DNA from: Rodentolepis nana
Lineage: Eukaryota; Platyhelminthes; Cestoda; Cyclophyllidea; Hymenolepididae
Assembly (NCBI GenBank): GCA_900617975.1
Contig: UZAE01012310.1
Coordinates: 28,836-46,918 of the forward strand
Reading direction: 5' to 3'
Length of the DNA stretch: 18,083 nucleotides
The translations under genes were made by a program, and so were the position numbers. Of this stretch, positions 11,801-18,056 are shown piece after piece (position 1 is the stretch's first letter; each line of letters begins with the position of its first letter). The notes below the pieces were generated by a model. The model made no database searches. It saw only the letters and a list, made by a program, of their open reading frames with translations, and had not been told where the DNA came from.

Positions 11801-14800
11801 TCAAAGAGGGAACCGACAGAAAAGCCGATCTAGCATGAGAAGACCAGTAGAGAGTACTGTTTATGGTCTCCAAATGTAACCGAGGAATGCAAACAAGATC
11901 ATTCGGAGTCAAGGCTGATAAGCCGGATGTTGAATAGTATTCTACATAGCTGGAAAATCTGGCATACCTAAATATAAGCAGAGATAAAGTGGATTCCGAA
12001 TTTTAACTTTCACTGTAACAACGAATTTCAGATAATAAGGGCCTAAGGGTCCCTTAAAACTTTCAGATAGTGAAAACTAAGCTGAATCATTTGTAATACC
12101 TGCAAAGTTGTTTTGAAAATTATCACTTTGACTCTCTGAAAAAATTCATTTTTAAATAGTTCAACTTTAAATGTAGACTTTTTCCATTGCAAACGAAATA
12201 GGATGGGATTGTAAAATGTGGTTGTGTCCCTTCAGCCGTGAAGAAAATTGGCTTTCAGTGAACAAATTTCCCCTCTACAGACAACAGCTAAATTATATAT
12301 AAATCTACATTTATGCATTTAACTGAAAGTACCTGAGAAAAGTCCCAACTTGAGCCCTAGAAACAAGCCTTTACTACCAACATTCAAACTGGCTAAACTA
12401 TTTTTCTCAGAAAGTAAACGAATGACATTATCCCGGCATCTATAGGAGTTAACGTTTTGACACGAACTTTAAAAACATGAACAGGAGATGAAGGAAATGT
12501 AAAGCGACTTACATAGCAATTATGTGGTTCAAAGTTGCCATAAATTTGACTTGTTCCACCAACATCGTATCGAGTTGATCATTCTAAAAGATACTATTAA
12601 CCACGGCTCACATGGTCCAAATTACCTCAATAACAAGATGTAGACAGAGTAGGATATCCGGCAGATGACGCAATAGCAAATGTTTCAAATCTCCAGAATG
12701 AGCTTCAAGAGAATTCAACAACTGATGAATAACATCCCTGTCTACCATCTCCACCTCGGAATCCTTCAGACGTTTTGTGGAGATGTCAACATCAGTCTCC
12801 ATAGAGAGAGGCTTATTGAGTGATTCGTCTTCAGGAATAAGTCCGAGTATTATAAGAATGAAGCGAGCAAAGCAGGCCAATTCATCGACGTAATCAGTAG
12901 CATTTGGTGGATTGCTATAGCAATACCAACGCCTGAGTAGATCAAGAGCAGTTTCGTCAGGTAGACCACAGCATAGAGCGGAGAGGCAATGTTGAACTAC
13001 AAAGGAAAAAAACTGATTTCAGTGGTAATTAGAAAAACCGACGGAATATAAATTTCATCTACGGTCAATTAGGTGGCGGCACATGCCTCCAAAATTGAGT
13101 CGAAAGTTGGAGAACACACTTTTCGAATATCAGTAGTCTATAGAAAAAAAGGCATTTTAAATCGGTCTACGAAGCGAATTTGTGGAAGGCATGAGCACTG
13201 CAATCTACAAGCCTATTGATTCTAAACATGAGTGTAGAAATAATAATGCAAATTAAGAGAGGAAAGCGGAGTCCAAGCTAGAAATACTGTTGATTTCTCA
13301 AATAAGAAGCCTCTCTAAAACACCCGATTCTAAATGTATTCGTCTAAGCCCGCTTGATATACTTTCATACAATCCGCAAATGAACAGGTACAGCAAATAG
13401 GCCTATTGAATATGTGCAGTATTACTAGAATATTTCTTGCGTGAACCATGCCATATTTGAAATTCTTCTATCATTTAGTCCTTTTGCAATTAGATTATTA
13501 TATCCTACTCATCCAGTGCATCGAAAAAAAGGTGAGTTGACCAACAAGCACTGAGCAAAGTCAACAAGAGATTGTTCGGTAATTTCCGGAAAAATCACAG
13601 AATGTGTACATAGAAATGCGAAGCACTGAACTAACTATTGCAGGTGAATAAAAAAACCCAAGCAACAGAGACTTCTGATACGCTGATTGCCTATTCTCAA
13701 CTCCTACTTGATCCCAGTAACTAAATCTTCCAACGGATTTTTTATGGTCGATCTCGATTACTTAATAGCAATGAAAAGCTGTAAACGTTTTTGAACTTAC
13801 GGGTTATAAGGCTAAATATTTGCTTTCAATACTCGCTGGATGATACACAACTTCTAACTAGACGCGTTGGCTTATAGTAATGCCAGATAAAGACCAGAGA
13901 ATGTAGATTCAATGAAAGAGAAAGGCAGAGCACTGATGGTCACAACTCTCTTGACCATTAAATGAACTACAATAACGGTTCTAAAAATGATGACCAACTA
14001 CACAACTTGATAATAAAGGTTAAACACATTTATTATCGTTTTCTACGAGCTTTTGGCTTGAGAACTCATGGACTTGAACGCCAATTGATATAAGATGAAT
14101 AACAGAGGAGTCTGTTGTATTAAAGTAGATATGGGATTTCTAAACCAACACGACAGCTCACCGATGGTAACGTTAGCTAAAGGCGGAAGGTGAATCTGCA
14201 GCTCTCTTTGGCAGACCTCATCTCCAACATCTCCTCCATCCAGAGGTTTTTTCATAAGAGCCAGAGTGAACTGATTTCCAACTGGCAGACACAGCCGCCA
14301 CGTCGATTCCGATTTGTCTCCCTGAGAAGGGCCATGTATTGAGTAGAGATGTGATACCTAAACGAAAGGCAGATCAAATGCGAGTGGAACGAAGAAAACA
14401 AGATAATTGGTTTTGTAGCAAATCGCTAAGTGCTCAAACAACCAGCCCACCTTCTACTAATTAGAGTTTTTACGGTAATGTAGGCTGAAGCCTTAGGGAC
14501 GACATTCTGATATGAAGTTTCCCAATTAAAGAACCGGTCATGATGCCTATTAGGAGGAGATTTAATAACGCCTAATTCGACTAGAGGGGGGAGAGAATAT
14601 CAAGTAGGGCTGCATGATCAGAGGTTGACAACAGGGAAGCTCAATGATGCTACTTCTAAACTCAAGATAAGTGTTAGAGAACGTTTCCTTAAATAGGCTT
14701 GACAGACAAGTCTGGAGCACTATTTGTTTTGGCAATGAAATCATTTATATATAAGTGAATCAACACAAGGTTAAGATCAATGCATAAAATAAAAAAACCA

Positions 14801-17483
14801 AATTTAAATTAAATATGCTAATTTGTAAATAAATACGCCCCACTCACAGAAGTGCCCAAATTTTCCCGCAGAATCATTTCGGGCACATTGAGATCTGCAC
14901 AATTTTGGCTGATGGAGGAAAGAAGGTCGGTGACTTTAGTGTTGGCAAGCGAGACTTCGCCTTCAAGCCTGGAGGGCAGGATGGAGAGTGGACGAAGACT
15001 ATTGGAATTCAAGCCTTCAGATGATGGCATTGTGGATACCAGAGCCGGAAGTACTCCCAGAATACATATCTGTAAATAAATACATTCAAAAGAATGTTCC
15101 AATTGAAAGCCAAATCAAATGCTTTGAAATAGTGGCGCAATTTTGGTTGCAGTGTGGCCGCGTTAAGTTATTTTACACCTCATCTCGTTCATCTCTGGGA
15201 AAAAGTGTCATTAGTGTACAAAACGTCATCTAGGCATTCACGGTACTCTGACAAACATCAACGTTAGTTTTTTCTTAATAAGTAAATACTTCAGATGGCT
15301 TTTCTACTTTCCTCACCTTGGTCTGGGGGTTAGAGTCTAGTGCAAGCCAAGCGTAATAAGTCAGATAAGAAATCACCGCGAGTTCTACACTGGAAATAGC
15401 CTGTACTTTCTGTTGAACAACTATGTTAGATAAAATATGTTTCGTGTGTAATTCAGTTTACTGGCATAATACTTATGTACTTGTATCTACTTATGGGGAT
15501 GCTTCGCATAATTACAAACAAGCCAGGGAGCGCCTTGAACCAACATGCTCATAAATAATTCACAACTGTCCTGATTGGTCAAGGGAGAAATTGAAAAGGA
15601 CCAGACAAATAAGTTATTGGACCGAAGTGTCTTGGTTTACCTGTATGTACAAGAGAATATGTGCCCGTAGCTTCTTGAGCCACAGGTACCTGTACTGACC
15701 ACCATACCAAAGGGTTATACATATTTTAATACCTTGTATGGGGATATTTAACTGAATATATCTGGTTGGATACCCTAACACATTGAAAACTCAACCTGTG
15801 CAATGGATAAGAGAGGTTGAAATGAAATCGAAAAAAACATACTTGAGTGATTCCAGAGTACAAAATAATCGAGTCCGTAGGGTCCAAGCAGACAGTCAGC
15901 TTCGATTCAGGCACATAAACAGCGTCCAAAGCTGGAAGGTAAGTCACCTGTGAATCCAGTTCGAATTGCTTATCCTCTCTATCCTTTGCACCCAATTTCC
16001 CGGTCACCTCCTTCACATTCAAACAAAGCAGCCTCTGTCGTCCATTTAGTAGGCACACATAGCACCTATCGATCAAATCCCGTGCAAGGAAGACTCGTGG
16101 TCTATAAGGACCGAATGGAGAGAGCGTTTGCTGGGGCTGCTGTAAAAGACTTTTTGCCAGCGAAGAACGGGCCTGGGGTTGACCTGAGAGGATTGCTACA
16201 CGGGGATTTTTAGGGGTATCACCTAAAGAGTAGAGTGGTACATATGTACAAGGATGCGGACTATTATGTGAGATTTATTGGCTGAACATACCAATGGCGT
16301 TAATGCAAGGCTCACGGTTAGGAGTAGCTGGGAATAAGTAAGGAAGTTGACCTTCTAGCTTTTCGGTCCACATAAGCGTGAGAGAGACTTTTGGAAGAAG
16401 GGGTTCATCTAAAGCCATAGAAATGACATTGGTATCCTCGCCCAGAGAACCGTCAAGATGTGGAGTTAGATGAGAAGAGGTAGCGAATATGCCCGGGATT
16501 GAAGTATAGGCTTTGCATACGGAGTTTCTAGAGAGAGAGCAGACAAAGATAATTATAGCCAAATTCGACTTGAGCTAGGTCCCATTTTCCCAATACAATT
16601 TCCAGTAATCAGAAAGACTACTTTAAATGCTCCTAGGTTATAGGATAGCCAACTTAAAGGACAGTTATGGAAATTCTGCAGAAACGCTAGCGTAACCACG
16701 AAAGGACTAGTCAATGTTCACTTACTATTCTAGCAAGCTATTAGACTCCAACAAGAACAAGGAACACGACAAACATACAGTCATGATTGACAAGTTAATC
16801 GTGTTGCTATTTGTATGGCTAATGATAGAGAACGTTTTCACATAAAGCATGCAAAACGACTCGAAAGGAATAGAAATGGGATAAAGTAAAGAGAATAAAA
16901 CACGAGTGACTTTGCTATATTTGATTTCTGAATTTATTTGATCTCCTACTTATATTGAATAAACATAGTCCGGTGGAACGAAGCAAAAATTTTAGGATTT
17001 AATTTCCAAATTCCCGCATAAAGATGATATCTAGGTTGCTTAAACGTCTGCGACCTGTGGATTCAATTAAAAGGTTATTTCATTATATACACCCCTTTAA
17101 GTAATATCCAGTAAGCTCTTCGATGTTTCAAATGTCATTGTCTCGTAAAGGCAAAGCTTTTTTTCAAGCCCCGTTAGTACAAAAAAAAGAATGGTGTAAT
17201 GGCATGAATTAAATGCGGGTTGAAAATGTGTCAATATTCAAACACCATAGTATCAAGATAAAGGGACTGCAAGGCGTTACACAAAGAAAACGTACTTTCT
17301 ACTTCGAGATCTATAGGATAATCCAGTAGCGGTAGCTTTGGTATTTATTTTCTGACGGAAAGATCCAGCAGGAGACTGTAGAATATCTGGACTATCCTTG
17401 AAGCCAAATCGTTTAGGAGGCAGGAAACTAACTGCCGAAAGACGTCGGATATGCTCGTCCAAATCCATAGGTCGGGAAGAGTC
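2742..17483 (-). CDS. ANAPC1: Anaphase-promoting complex subunit 1 (APC1), multi-exon, 5' incomplete
   Basis: APC1 is the largest scaffold of the APC/C, the nuclear/cytoplasmic E3 ubiquitin ligase that targets cyclins and securin. It links the catalytic and substrate-recognition module to the TPR subunits. I assemble 22 exons (A-V below) whose phases all fit, giving 2173 in-window residues and a TAA stop. Order of regions by in-window residue: Ser-Pro loop (1-62); last WD40 blades (63-407); helical middle (408-1024); PC-repeat toroid (about 1025-1907); C-terminal region (1908-2173). Human APC1 has 1944 residues in total. Here 2173 residues already cover only the part from about human position 300 on, so the protein is longer than usual, mainly through loop insertions. 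The start and first part lie past 18083. Identity of the family is near certain; a few 3' exon edges are less so. Confidence 0.96.
2921..3067 (-). CDS. ANAPC1: ANAPC1 exon U: C-terminal region
   Basis: Acceptor CGCAATTTGCAG in phase 1 and donor ACCG|GTACGT, phase 1. It encodes DIQKGLQVYFFGSGEEKRAL, SSCIRAKTTSFRIWFSIFSA and KLIRLHLPT. This fits vertebrate LDQWLQVGGDMCVHAYLSGQ and LSMLACFLVYHSVPAPQHLP loosely. About 40 vertebrate residues just before this point have no counterpart, so a small exon may be hidden in 3068-3298. The other two frames are shadows. Confidence 0.7.
3299..3394 (-). CDS. ANAPC1: ANAPC1 exon T: C-terminal region, 5' edge uncertain
   Basis: Modelled from acceptor TTGGGTAG (phase 1) to donor AGTG|GTAGAG (phase 1). 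It encodes EGQETAYLSATYLQQKYKIS FPFKTTEWGRLS. QETAYLSATYLQQ fits vertebrate QETPEMLPAYIAMDQ. The frame stays open upstream to 3512 and reads FDLFVRYSNGHVRWVEGQET, where DLF followed by the QET block also recalls the vertebrate DLFSSVLYECVTQET. The true exon may therefore start earlier with a different junction to exon S. Confidence 0.55.
3606..3782 (-). CDS. ANAPC1: ANAPC1 exon S: C-terminal region
   Basis: Entry after GGTTGAAG in phase 1 gives LCLLNWTNPSQAWQLRMMAN. The nearby CAATAG acceptor would give an immediate TGA. The tract before the chosen AG is weak, so the edge is uncertain. It continues YLKSERHSQSNSENIFTSSG ALAQALTTRLTQQFLLNAK, compatible with the vertebrate YKEDPMGWQSLLAQ to PALLSFAEYFC stretch. 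Donor AAAG|GTTGTT, phase 1. The R/S intron would be only 50 bp. Confidence 0.7.
3833..3911 (-). CDS. ANAPC1: ANAPC1 exon R: short exon
   Basis: Acceptor CATTCATTGTAG in phase 0 and donor GAAT|GTAAGT, phase 1. It encodes EVTSRIWILLCHQRALPKSL HAFLKE, which lines up with vertebrate GPRYWELLIDLSKGTQHLKS ILSKD (R.W.LL......KS...L.K). A second open frame through the same bases gives no match and the wrong phase. Confidence 0.8.
3912..4475 (-). other. ANAPC1 intron Q/R, 564 bp, with (GA)n
   Basis: GTACGT donor and TTCATTGTAG acceptor. It contains a short (GA)n run near 3958-3971. Flanking exons read on contiguously relative to vertebrate APC1. Confidence 0.65.
4476..4547 (-). CDS. ANAPC1: ANAPC1 exon Q: short exon
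   Basis: 24 codons in phase 0; acceptor TTTTTCCTAG, donor AGA|GTACGT. It encodes DKNDCLVSKRTAVFTSDFWE RGSR, which fits the vertebrate segment after VTYKG (a T/KxE..APTLLPE region). Similarity is modest; the splice sites and phase are the main support. Confidence 0.8.
4624..4741 (-). CDS. ANAPC1: ANAPC1 exon P: conserved YHLQ.LRHLYVLA block
   Basis: The acceptor TTTATGTCTATCAG completes Trp (TG+G) and the donor AAG|GTTAGT leaves phase 0. It encodes YHLQCLRHLYVLATKPRRLC and GVNVLTNQVEQVSLKYWYK. The first block is almost identical to vertebrate YHLQALRHLYVLAAEPRLL, among the best conserved stretches of APC1. Confidence 0.96.
4977..5063 (-). CDS. ANAPC1: ANAPC1 exon O: end of PC domain
   Basis: An 87-bp exon after a 70-bp intron. 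The acceptor CTATTTAG completes the Arg of GGGR (AG+A) and the donor TG|GTAAGA leaves phase 2. It encodes LTLSNSPEAAALLTIAFFPR FPIYSGDN, matching SLSTSNSSIAALLCALYPHF PAHSTDN of vertebrate APC1. Confidence 0.94.
5134..5621 (-). CDS. ANAPC1: ANAPC1 exon N: PC repeats
   Basis: Acceptor TTTCCTCTCTTTAG in phase 0 and donor AAG|GTATGA, phase 2. It encodes HKIIISILTGDWWPPN, LPPMEQSIRQAAATVLTALA, MVLAGSGNLTVLRMVRKL and FGLQMVYGSVIGLLFLGGGR. MAMVMAGSGNLKVL and HMALGLLFLGGGRY are the vertebrate counterparts and are close to invariant. Between the two PC repeats are about 55 extra residues (VAAAVAQTIPNVQPSGNINP and neighbours) where human has a short turn. Confidence 0.96.
5622..6295 (-). other. ANAPC1 intron M/N, 674 bp, nothing recognised
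   Basis: GTAAGT donor and TTCCTCTCTTTAG acceptor. A plus-strand open frame at 5731-5952 is hydrophobic and AT-driven, without similarity. GGGCTTTAGGCCC near 6015-6027 is a small imperfect palindrome. Confidence 0.65.
6296..6652 (-). CDS. ANAPC1: ANAPC1 exon M: PC repeat with Ser-Pro-rich linker
   Basis: 119 codons, phase 0 both ends; acceptor CTTCACTACAG, donor CTG|GTAAGT. It opens SRLPACIIKILT (vertebrate NVPQIIREN) and ends STVAQAYLNILVGASFVIGL KYAGTCDSDASELL (vertebrate SQAHVYIIAGACLSLGFRFAG). The linker between them is about 73 residues, against about 20 in human. It carries three Ser-Pro sites, RSPRGR, LSPKLP and ESPKFS, two of them followed within two residues by Lys or Arg as CDKs prefer. 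Confidence 0.94.
6653..7157 (-). other. ANAPC1 intron L/M, 505 bp, with an antisense ORF of doubtful status
   Basis: GTTTGT donor and TTCACTACAG acceptor. On the plus strand an ATG at 6877 (AACATGG context) opens 91 Lys-rich codons (MGKAKIDTRKKSAELQKGKY...) to 7152. No family recognised; most likely chance. Confidence 0.6.
7158..7973 (-). CDS. ANAPC1: ANAPC1 exon L: PC repeat preceded by a long insertion
   Basis: 272 codons in phase 0, with acceptor TTTATTTATTAG and donor GAG|GTTTGT. It opens RGETSSGLSDLSFAHILRAY MTGDRR, matching the vertebrate MSDLNVPEQLYQYMVGGHRR segment. It ends APGATIALGFAYLGTGNATI, SGWLKAPNSF, MVRPDILALRTISW and AKWIE, matching CPGATLALAMIYLKTNNRSI, DWLRAPD, VKPEFLLLRTLAR and SKWVD. 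Between them are about 182 residues, Gln/Ser/Thr-rich with SVSPRV, where human APC1 has about 29. No splice sites that would cleanly remove the insertion were found, and it stays open throughout. Confidence 0.95.
8040..8473 (-). CDS. ANAPC1: ANAPC1 exon K: PC repeats with Asn-rich insertion
   Basis: Acceptor TTTTTTTAG in phase 1 and donor CAG|GTTGGA, phase 0. It encodes LCAGKSGSMDQGVLRLLAVH, SVPSLCQAAAAFGLGLLFKG, SAHRHIANILLTELGRPL, and after a loop LISLSAGFALGLVLLQ. The AHRH..ILL.E.GRP motif is diagnostic for APC1. Between GRP and SLSAGFALG lie about 58 residues rich in Asn, Thr, Gly and Ala (e.g. NDTNNEGGNNNDAGTNDP), against about 14 in human APC1. Confidence 0.96.
8542..8770 (-). CDS. ANAPC1: ANAPC1 exon J: PC repeat
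   Basis: Acceptor TTTATCCTCTAG in phase 0 and donor CTTG|GTACTC, phase 1. It encodes IDATWIVQNYKAIALGASTS, then SPAQAGFLYGLGLNGHLNKL and TIQVHDLTNAAVMLG. These match vertebrate IDSAWIVYNKP, YAGFLMALGLNGHLTKL and LTKGHEMTSIGLLLG. The 68-bp intron that follows could be misread as open frame, but removing it joins MLG to LCAGKSGSMD exactly as the family expects. Confidence 0.95.
8771..9749 (-). other. ANAPC1 intron I/J, 979 bp, hosting an interspersed repeat
   Basis: GTAACT donor and TTTATCCTCTAG acceptor. Its middle is occupied by repeat copy A (listed separately). The rest is AT-rich without a recognised feature. Confidence 0.8.
9181..9506 (+). repeat. Interspersed repeat, copy A (about 330 bp), unclassified
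   Basis: Nearly the whole length is repeated at 17730-18056 with scattered substitutions and small indels. Shared blocks include GTGGTGCACCCTGGGCAA, CATACGGCAAAAAAGTCTAT, TTAACTGGCAGTTGACTTCT, CACAGTACTCACCTCACCTT, GTGAAGCCTGAAGTCAA and GGGCTAATGATAAC. Both start TGTGCG and lose similarity after CATTTGATATAAAT. No tRNA-type B box (GGTTCRANNCC), terminal inverted repeat or flanking duplication could be established. It is antisense to ANAPC1. A SINE, a solo LTR or a miniature non-autonomous element are all possible. Confidence 0.9.
9750..9989 (-). CDS. ANAPC1: ANAPC1 exon I: entry to the PC-repeat toroid
   Basis: 80 codons, phase 0 both ends: acceptor CTTTCTTGCAG, donor TCG|GTAACT. The first 60 residues are Ser-rich (MASSEGVESPSENQPES, SSATLSATSAVSSGTI), with two Ser-Pro sites. 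The end, WPEFHNGVAAGLMISPQTS, matches the near-invariant ASFHNGVAAGL that opens the first PC repeat in APC1. Confidence 0.95.
9990..10559 (-). other. ANAPC1 intron H/I, 570 bp, less AT-rich than others
   Basis: GTAATA donor and TTTCTTGCAG acceptor. The 10130-10390 part is richer in C than other introns and contains ACGTCACATCAC and TGTCACATCACTTC as two close near-copies (about 10236-10270). No gene or known element recognised. Confidence 0.65.
10560..11967 (-). CDS. ANAPC1: ANAPC1 exon H: large helical-domain exon
   Basis: At 1408 bp this is by far the largest exon. It enters in phase 2 (AT+G) after TTATATTTAG and leaves in phase 0 at AAG|GTAATA. It encodes YARFSSYVEYYSTSGLSALT, SPCTPYLYLPGVNDTAATLA, CSPHVYQIIGRHDIARQFEI, DDLRLQEAYKMLQTTSHIWL and TSALPLGRGMLGLGTI. 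These match vertebrate YVDHYYRDYPT, YPYLPGICERSR, LLIGRQDLSKQ, EDLRVQDVRRLLQS and ALPVGRGMFTLFSY in the same order. The tail after SSPPPLLTVYPICLRG is Ala/Ser-rich and poorly conserved. No interior intron is needed. Confidence 0.96.
11968..12512 (-). other. ANAPC1 intron G/H, 545 bp, with a short palindrome
   Basis: GTAAGT donor and TTATATTTAG acceptor. It holds a perfect 13-base inverted repeat TAAGGGTCCCTTA at 12044-12056. Too short to call a terminator or element. Confidence 0.7.
12513..12583 (-). CDS. ANAPC1: ANAPC1 exon G: short helical exon
   Basis: A 71-bp exon between the 42-bp F/G intron and a 545-bp intron. Acceptor TATCTTTTAG in phase 0 and donor AT|GTAAGT, phase 2. It encodes NDQLDTMLVEQVKFMATLNH then IIA, matching the vertebrate helix LNTLMGEGICSLVELLVQLA by position. 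Confidence 0.88.
12626..12996 (-). CDS. ANAPC1: ANAPC1 exon F: helical middle region
   Basis: Acceptor TTTCCTTTGTAG in phase 1 (G+TT) and donor GAG|GTAATT, phase 0. It encodes VQHCLSALCCGLPDETALDL, then LRRWYCYSNPPNATDYVDEL, an acidic loop (PEDESLNKPLSMETDVDIST), and LLLRHLPDILLCLHLVIE. These match the vertebrate LVQTCLQAIKFILP, VKWYNVYSAP and IPAIFFVLHLVYEE stretches in order. The vertebrate Ser-rich loop between them is shorter here. Confidence 0.94.
12997..14161 (-). other. ANAPC1 intron E/F, 1165 bp, largest intron, nothing recognised
   Basis: GTGAGC donor and TTCCTTTGTAG acceptor. The flanking exon sequences are contiguous relative to vertebrate APC1, so no exon is expected to be missing. 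No repeat shared with other parts of the window was noticed. Confidence 0.7.
14162..14357 (-). CDS. ANAPC1: ANAPC1 exon E: end of WD40 propeller
   Basis: Acceptor TCGTTTAG in phase 0 and donor ATCG|GTGAGC, phase 1. It encodes VSHLYSIHGPSQGDKSESTW, then RLCLPVGNQFTLALMKKPLD and RELQIHLPPLANVTI. It matches the vertebrate YIHSIRDPVHNRVTLELSNG then VRITIPEIAT segment that closes the propeller. Confidence 0.92.
14358..14847 (-). other. ANAPC1 intron D/E, 490 bp, nothing else seen
   Basis: GTGAGT donor and TTTCGTTTAG acceptor. An open frame at 14562-14744 inside it lacks similarity and usable splice phases and is taken as chance. Confidence 0.7.
14848..15069 (-). CDS. ANAPC1: ANAPC1 exon D: propeller and linker
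   Basis: Phase 0 at both ends, with acceptor TTTATTTACAG and donor TCT|GTGAGT; 74 codons. It encodes ICILGVLPALVSTMPSSEGL, then EGEVSLANTKVTDLLSSIS and NVPEMILRENLGTS. This follows the order of the vertebrate segment (FIPGLPAPSLT, then a loop, then LGSLDEVVLLSPVPEL). Confidence 0.9.
15070..15842 (-). other. ANAPC1 intron C/D, 773 bp, nothing else seen
   Basis: GTATGT donor and TTTATTTACAG acceptor. No gene, tRNA-like fold or repeat recognised within it. Confidence 0.75.
15843..16222 (-). CDS. ANAPC1: ANAPC1 exon C: WD40 propeller blades
   Basis: The acceptor TCTTTAG enters in phase 1 (G+GT) and the donor CAA|GTATGT leaves phase 0. It encodes GDTPKNPRVAILSGQPQARS, a linker, then RPRVFLARDLIDRCYVCLLN and DPTDSIILYSGITQ. 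The last part matches the conserved LVLYTGV blade of APC1, and the DRCYVCLL part matches the FLCFLVE blade. Compared with vertebrates there is an extra Gln/Ser-rich linker before the blade. Confidence 0.92.
16292..16527 (-). CDS. ANAPC1: ANAPC1 exon B: WD40 propeller strand with MWTEKL
   Basis: The acceptor CTCTCTCTCTAG enters in phase 2 (AA+A) and the donor is ATTG|GTATGT, phase 1. It encodes NSVCKAYTSIPGIFATSS, then PKVSLTLMWTEKLEGQLPYL. The MWTEKL stretch matches the LWTE motif that restarts the propeller after the long loop in animal APC1. A short 69-bp intron separates it from exon C. Confidence 0.9.
16528..17295 (-). other. ANAPC1 intron A/B, 768 bp, nothing else seen
   Basis: Begins GTACGT and ends CTCTCTCTCTAG. 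No coding frame, RNA gene or repeat recognised inside. Confidence 0.75.
17296..17483 (-). CDS. ANAPC1: ANAPC1 exon A: Ser-Pro loop of the WD40 region
   Basis: The acceptor is strong: a long pyrimidine run ending CTCTTTTCAG before GACTCTTCC. The donor is AAA|GTACGT, leaving phase 2. It encodes DSSRPMDLDEHIRRLSAVSF and then FKDSPDILQSPAGSF, with two Ser-Pro sites. By position it should match the disordered loop near human residues 300-400, whose CDK phosphorylation relieves autoinhibition of APC/C. That link is inferred from order, not from close similarity. An in-frame ATG (PMDLDE) is present, but the strong acceptor argues against a start here. Confidence 0.8.
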
Positions 17484-17729
17484 CTGAAAAGAGGGGGAGG
17501 GGGAAGAGTAAGAAAGGAGGTTAAGGTGTAAACTCACAGTCCACGTTAGCAAAAAAACAGCTTTCAGTAATGTTTTTACACAAATATCAATGTCGAATAA
17601 ATGAGAAAATATGAGCTTTCAAAATAAAGTAAATAATTATTTGGTTATTTTGGCAGATCGGGATTACAAAAGGATTGAGTAGAAATAACCAAGAGCAAAA
17701 TAGCTGAAAGCAAGTTTTCGCACTTGGAG
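17484..17729 (-). other. ANAPC1 intron upstream of exon A, acceptor side
   Basis: A pyrimidine-rich run on the minus strand (17488-17520) leads to the exon A acceptor. The rest is AT-rich and has no recognised feature. This implies that more 5' exons lie beyond the window. Confidence 0.75.
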
Positions 17730-18056
17730 TGTGCGATAGACTTACCCCTACGTGGTGCACCCTGGGCAAAGTATACTCATACGGCAAAAAAGTCTATTAA
17801 CTGGCAGTTGACTTCTGACTGCAAACTGCCATCACCATACTGGATGTCATATTCGACTACTTTCACAGTACTCACCTCACCTTTTTCTACTTTTGTGTCT
17901 CTCTCTCTTTTACATCTTTGAAACTCTCTTCTGTTCCCCCTCTCCCTCTCGACTTGTTTCACTCTGATGTTCCTTCTCCTCTGTGAAGCCTGAAGTCAAA
18001 TAAAGGGCTAATGATAACTTTCACAACGCCTGCCATTTGATATAAATGAAGTTTTC
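17730..18056 (+). repeat. Interspersed repeat, copy B (about 330 bp), unclassified
   Basis: Second copy of the element at 9181-9506, in the same orientation and again inside an ANAPC1 intron. It keeps all the shared blocks listed for copy A. Where A has a long C run and T run (near 9385-9410), B has TTCCCCCTCTCCCTCTCGAC. B has AATAAAGGG where A has ACCAAAGGG. Similarity begins at TGTGCG and stops after CATTTGATATAAAT. The window ends shortly after. Confidence 0.9.

Noticed and set aside
14562..14744. 60-codon minus-strand ORF inside intron D/E
   Set aside because: No similarity to APC1, and flanking exons D and E already join in matching phase without it.
14852..15233. Two overlapping plus-strand ORFs of 75 and 81 codons
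   Set aside because: They are mostly opposite exon D of ANAPC1 and have no recognisable protein features.
15300..15350. tRNA-like segment (GGTTAGAGTC near 15328)
   Set aside because: It lacks a proper B box and no acceptor or anticodon stem can be paired around it.
17460..17471. Internal ATG of exon A (MDLDEHIRRL) as the APC1 start codon
   Set aside because: A strong pyrimidine tract and CAG acceptor lie just upstream with open coding sequence between, and APC1 needs about 300 more N-terminal residues; an internal exon is the better reading.
17724..17921. Open frame shared by both copies of the 330-bp repeat (CAIDLP.RGAPWA.YTHTAKKS)
   Set aside because: About 60 codons stay open in both copies, but several substitutions between them change the amino acid, a start is lacking in copy A, and no family fits. 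More likely a young non-coding repeat than a conserved peptide.
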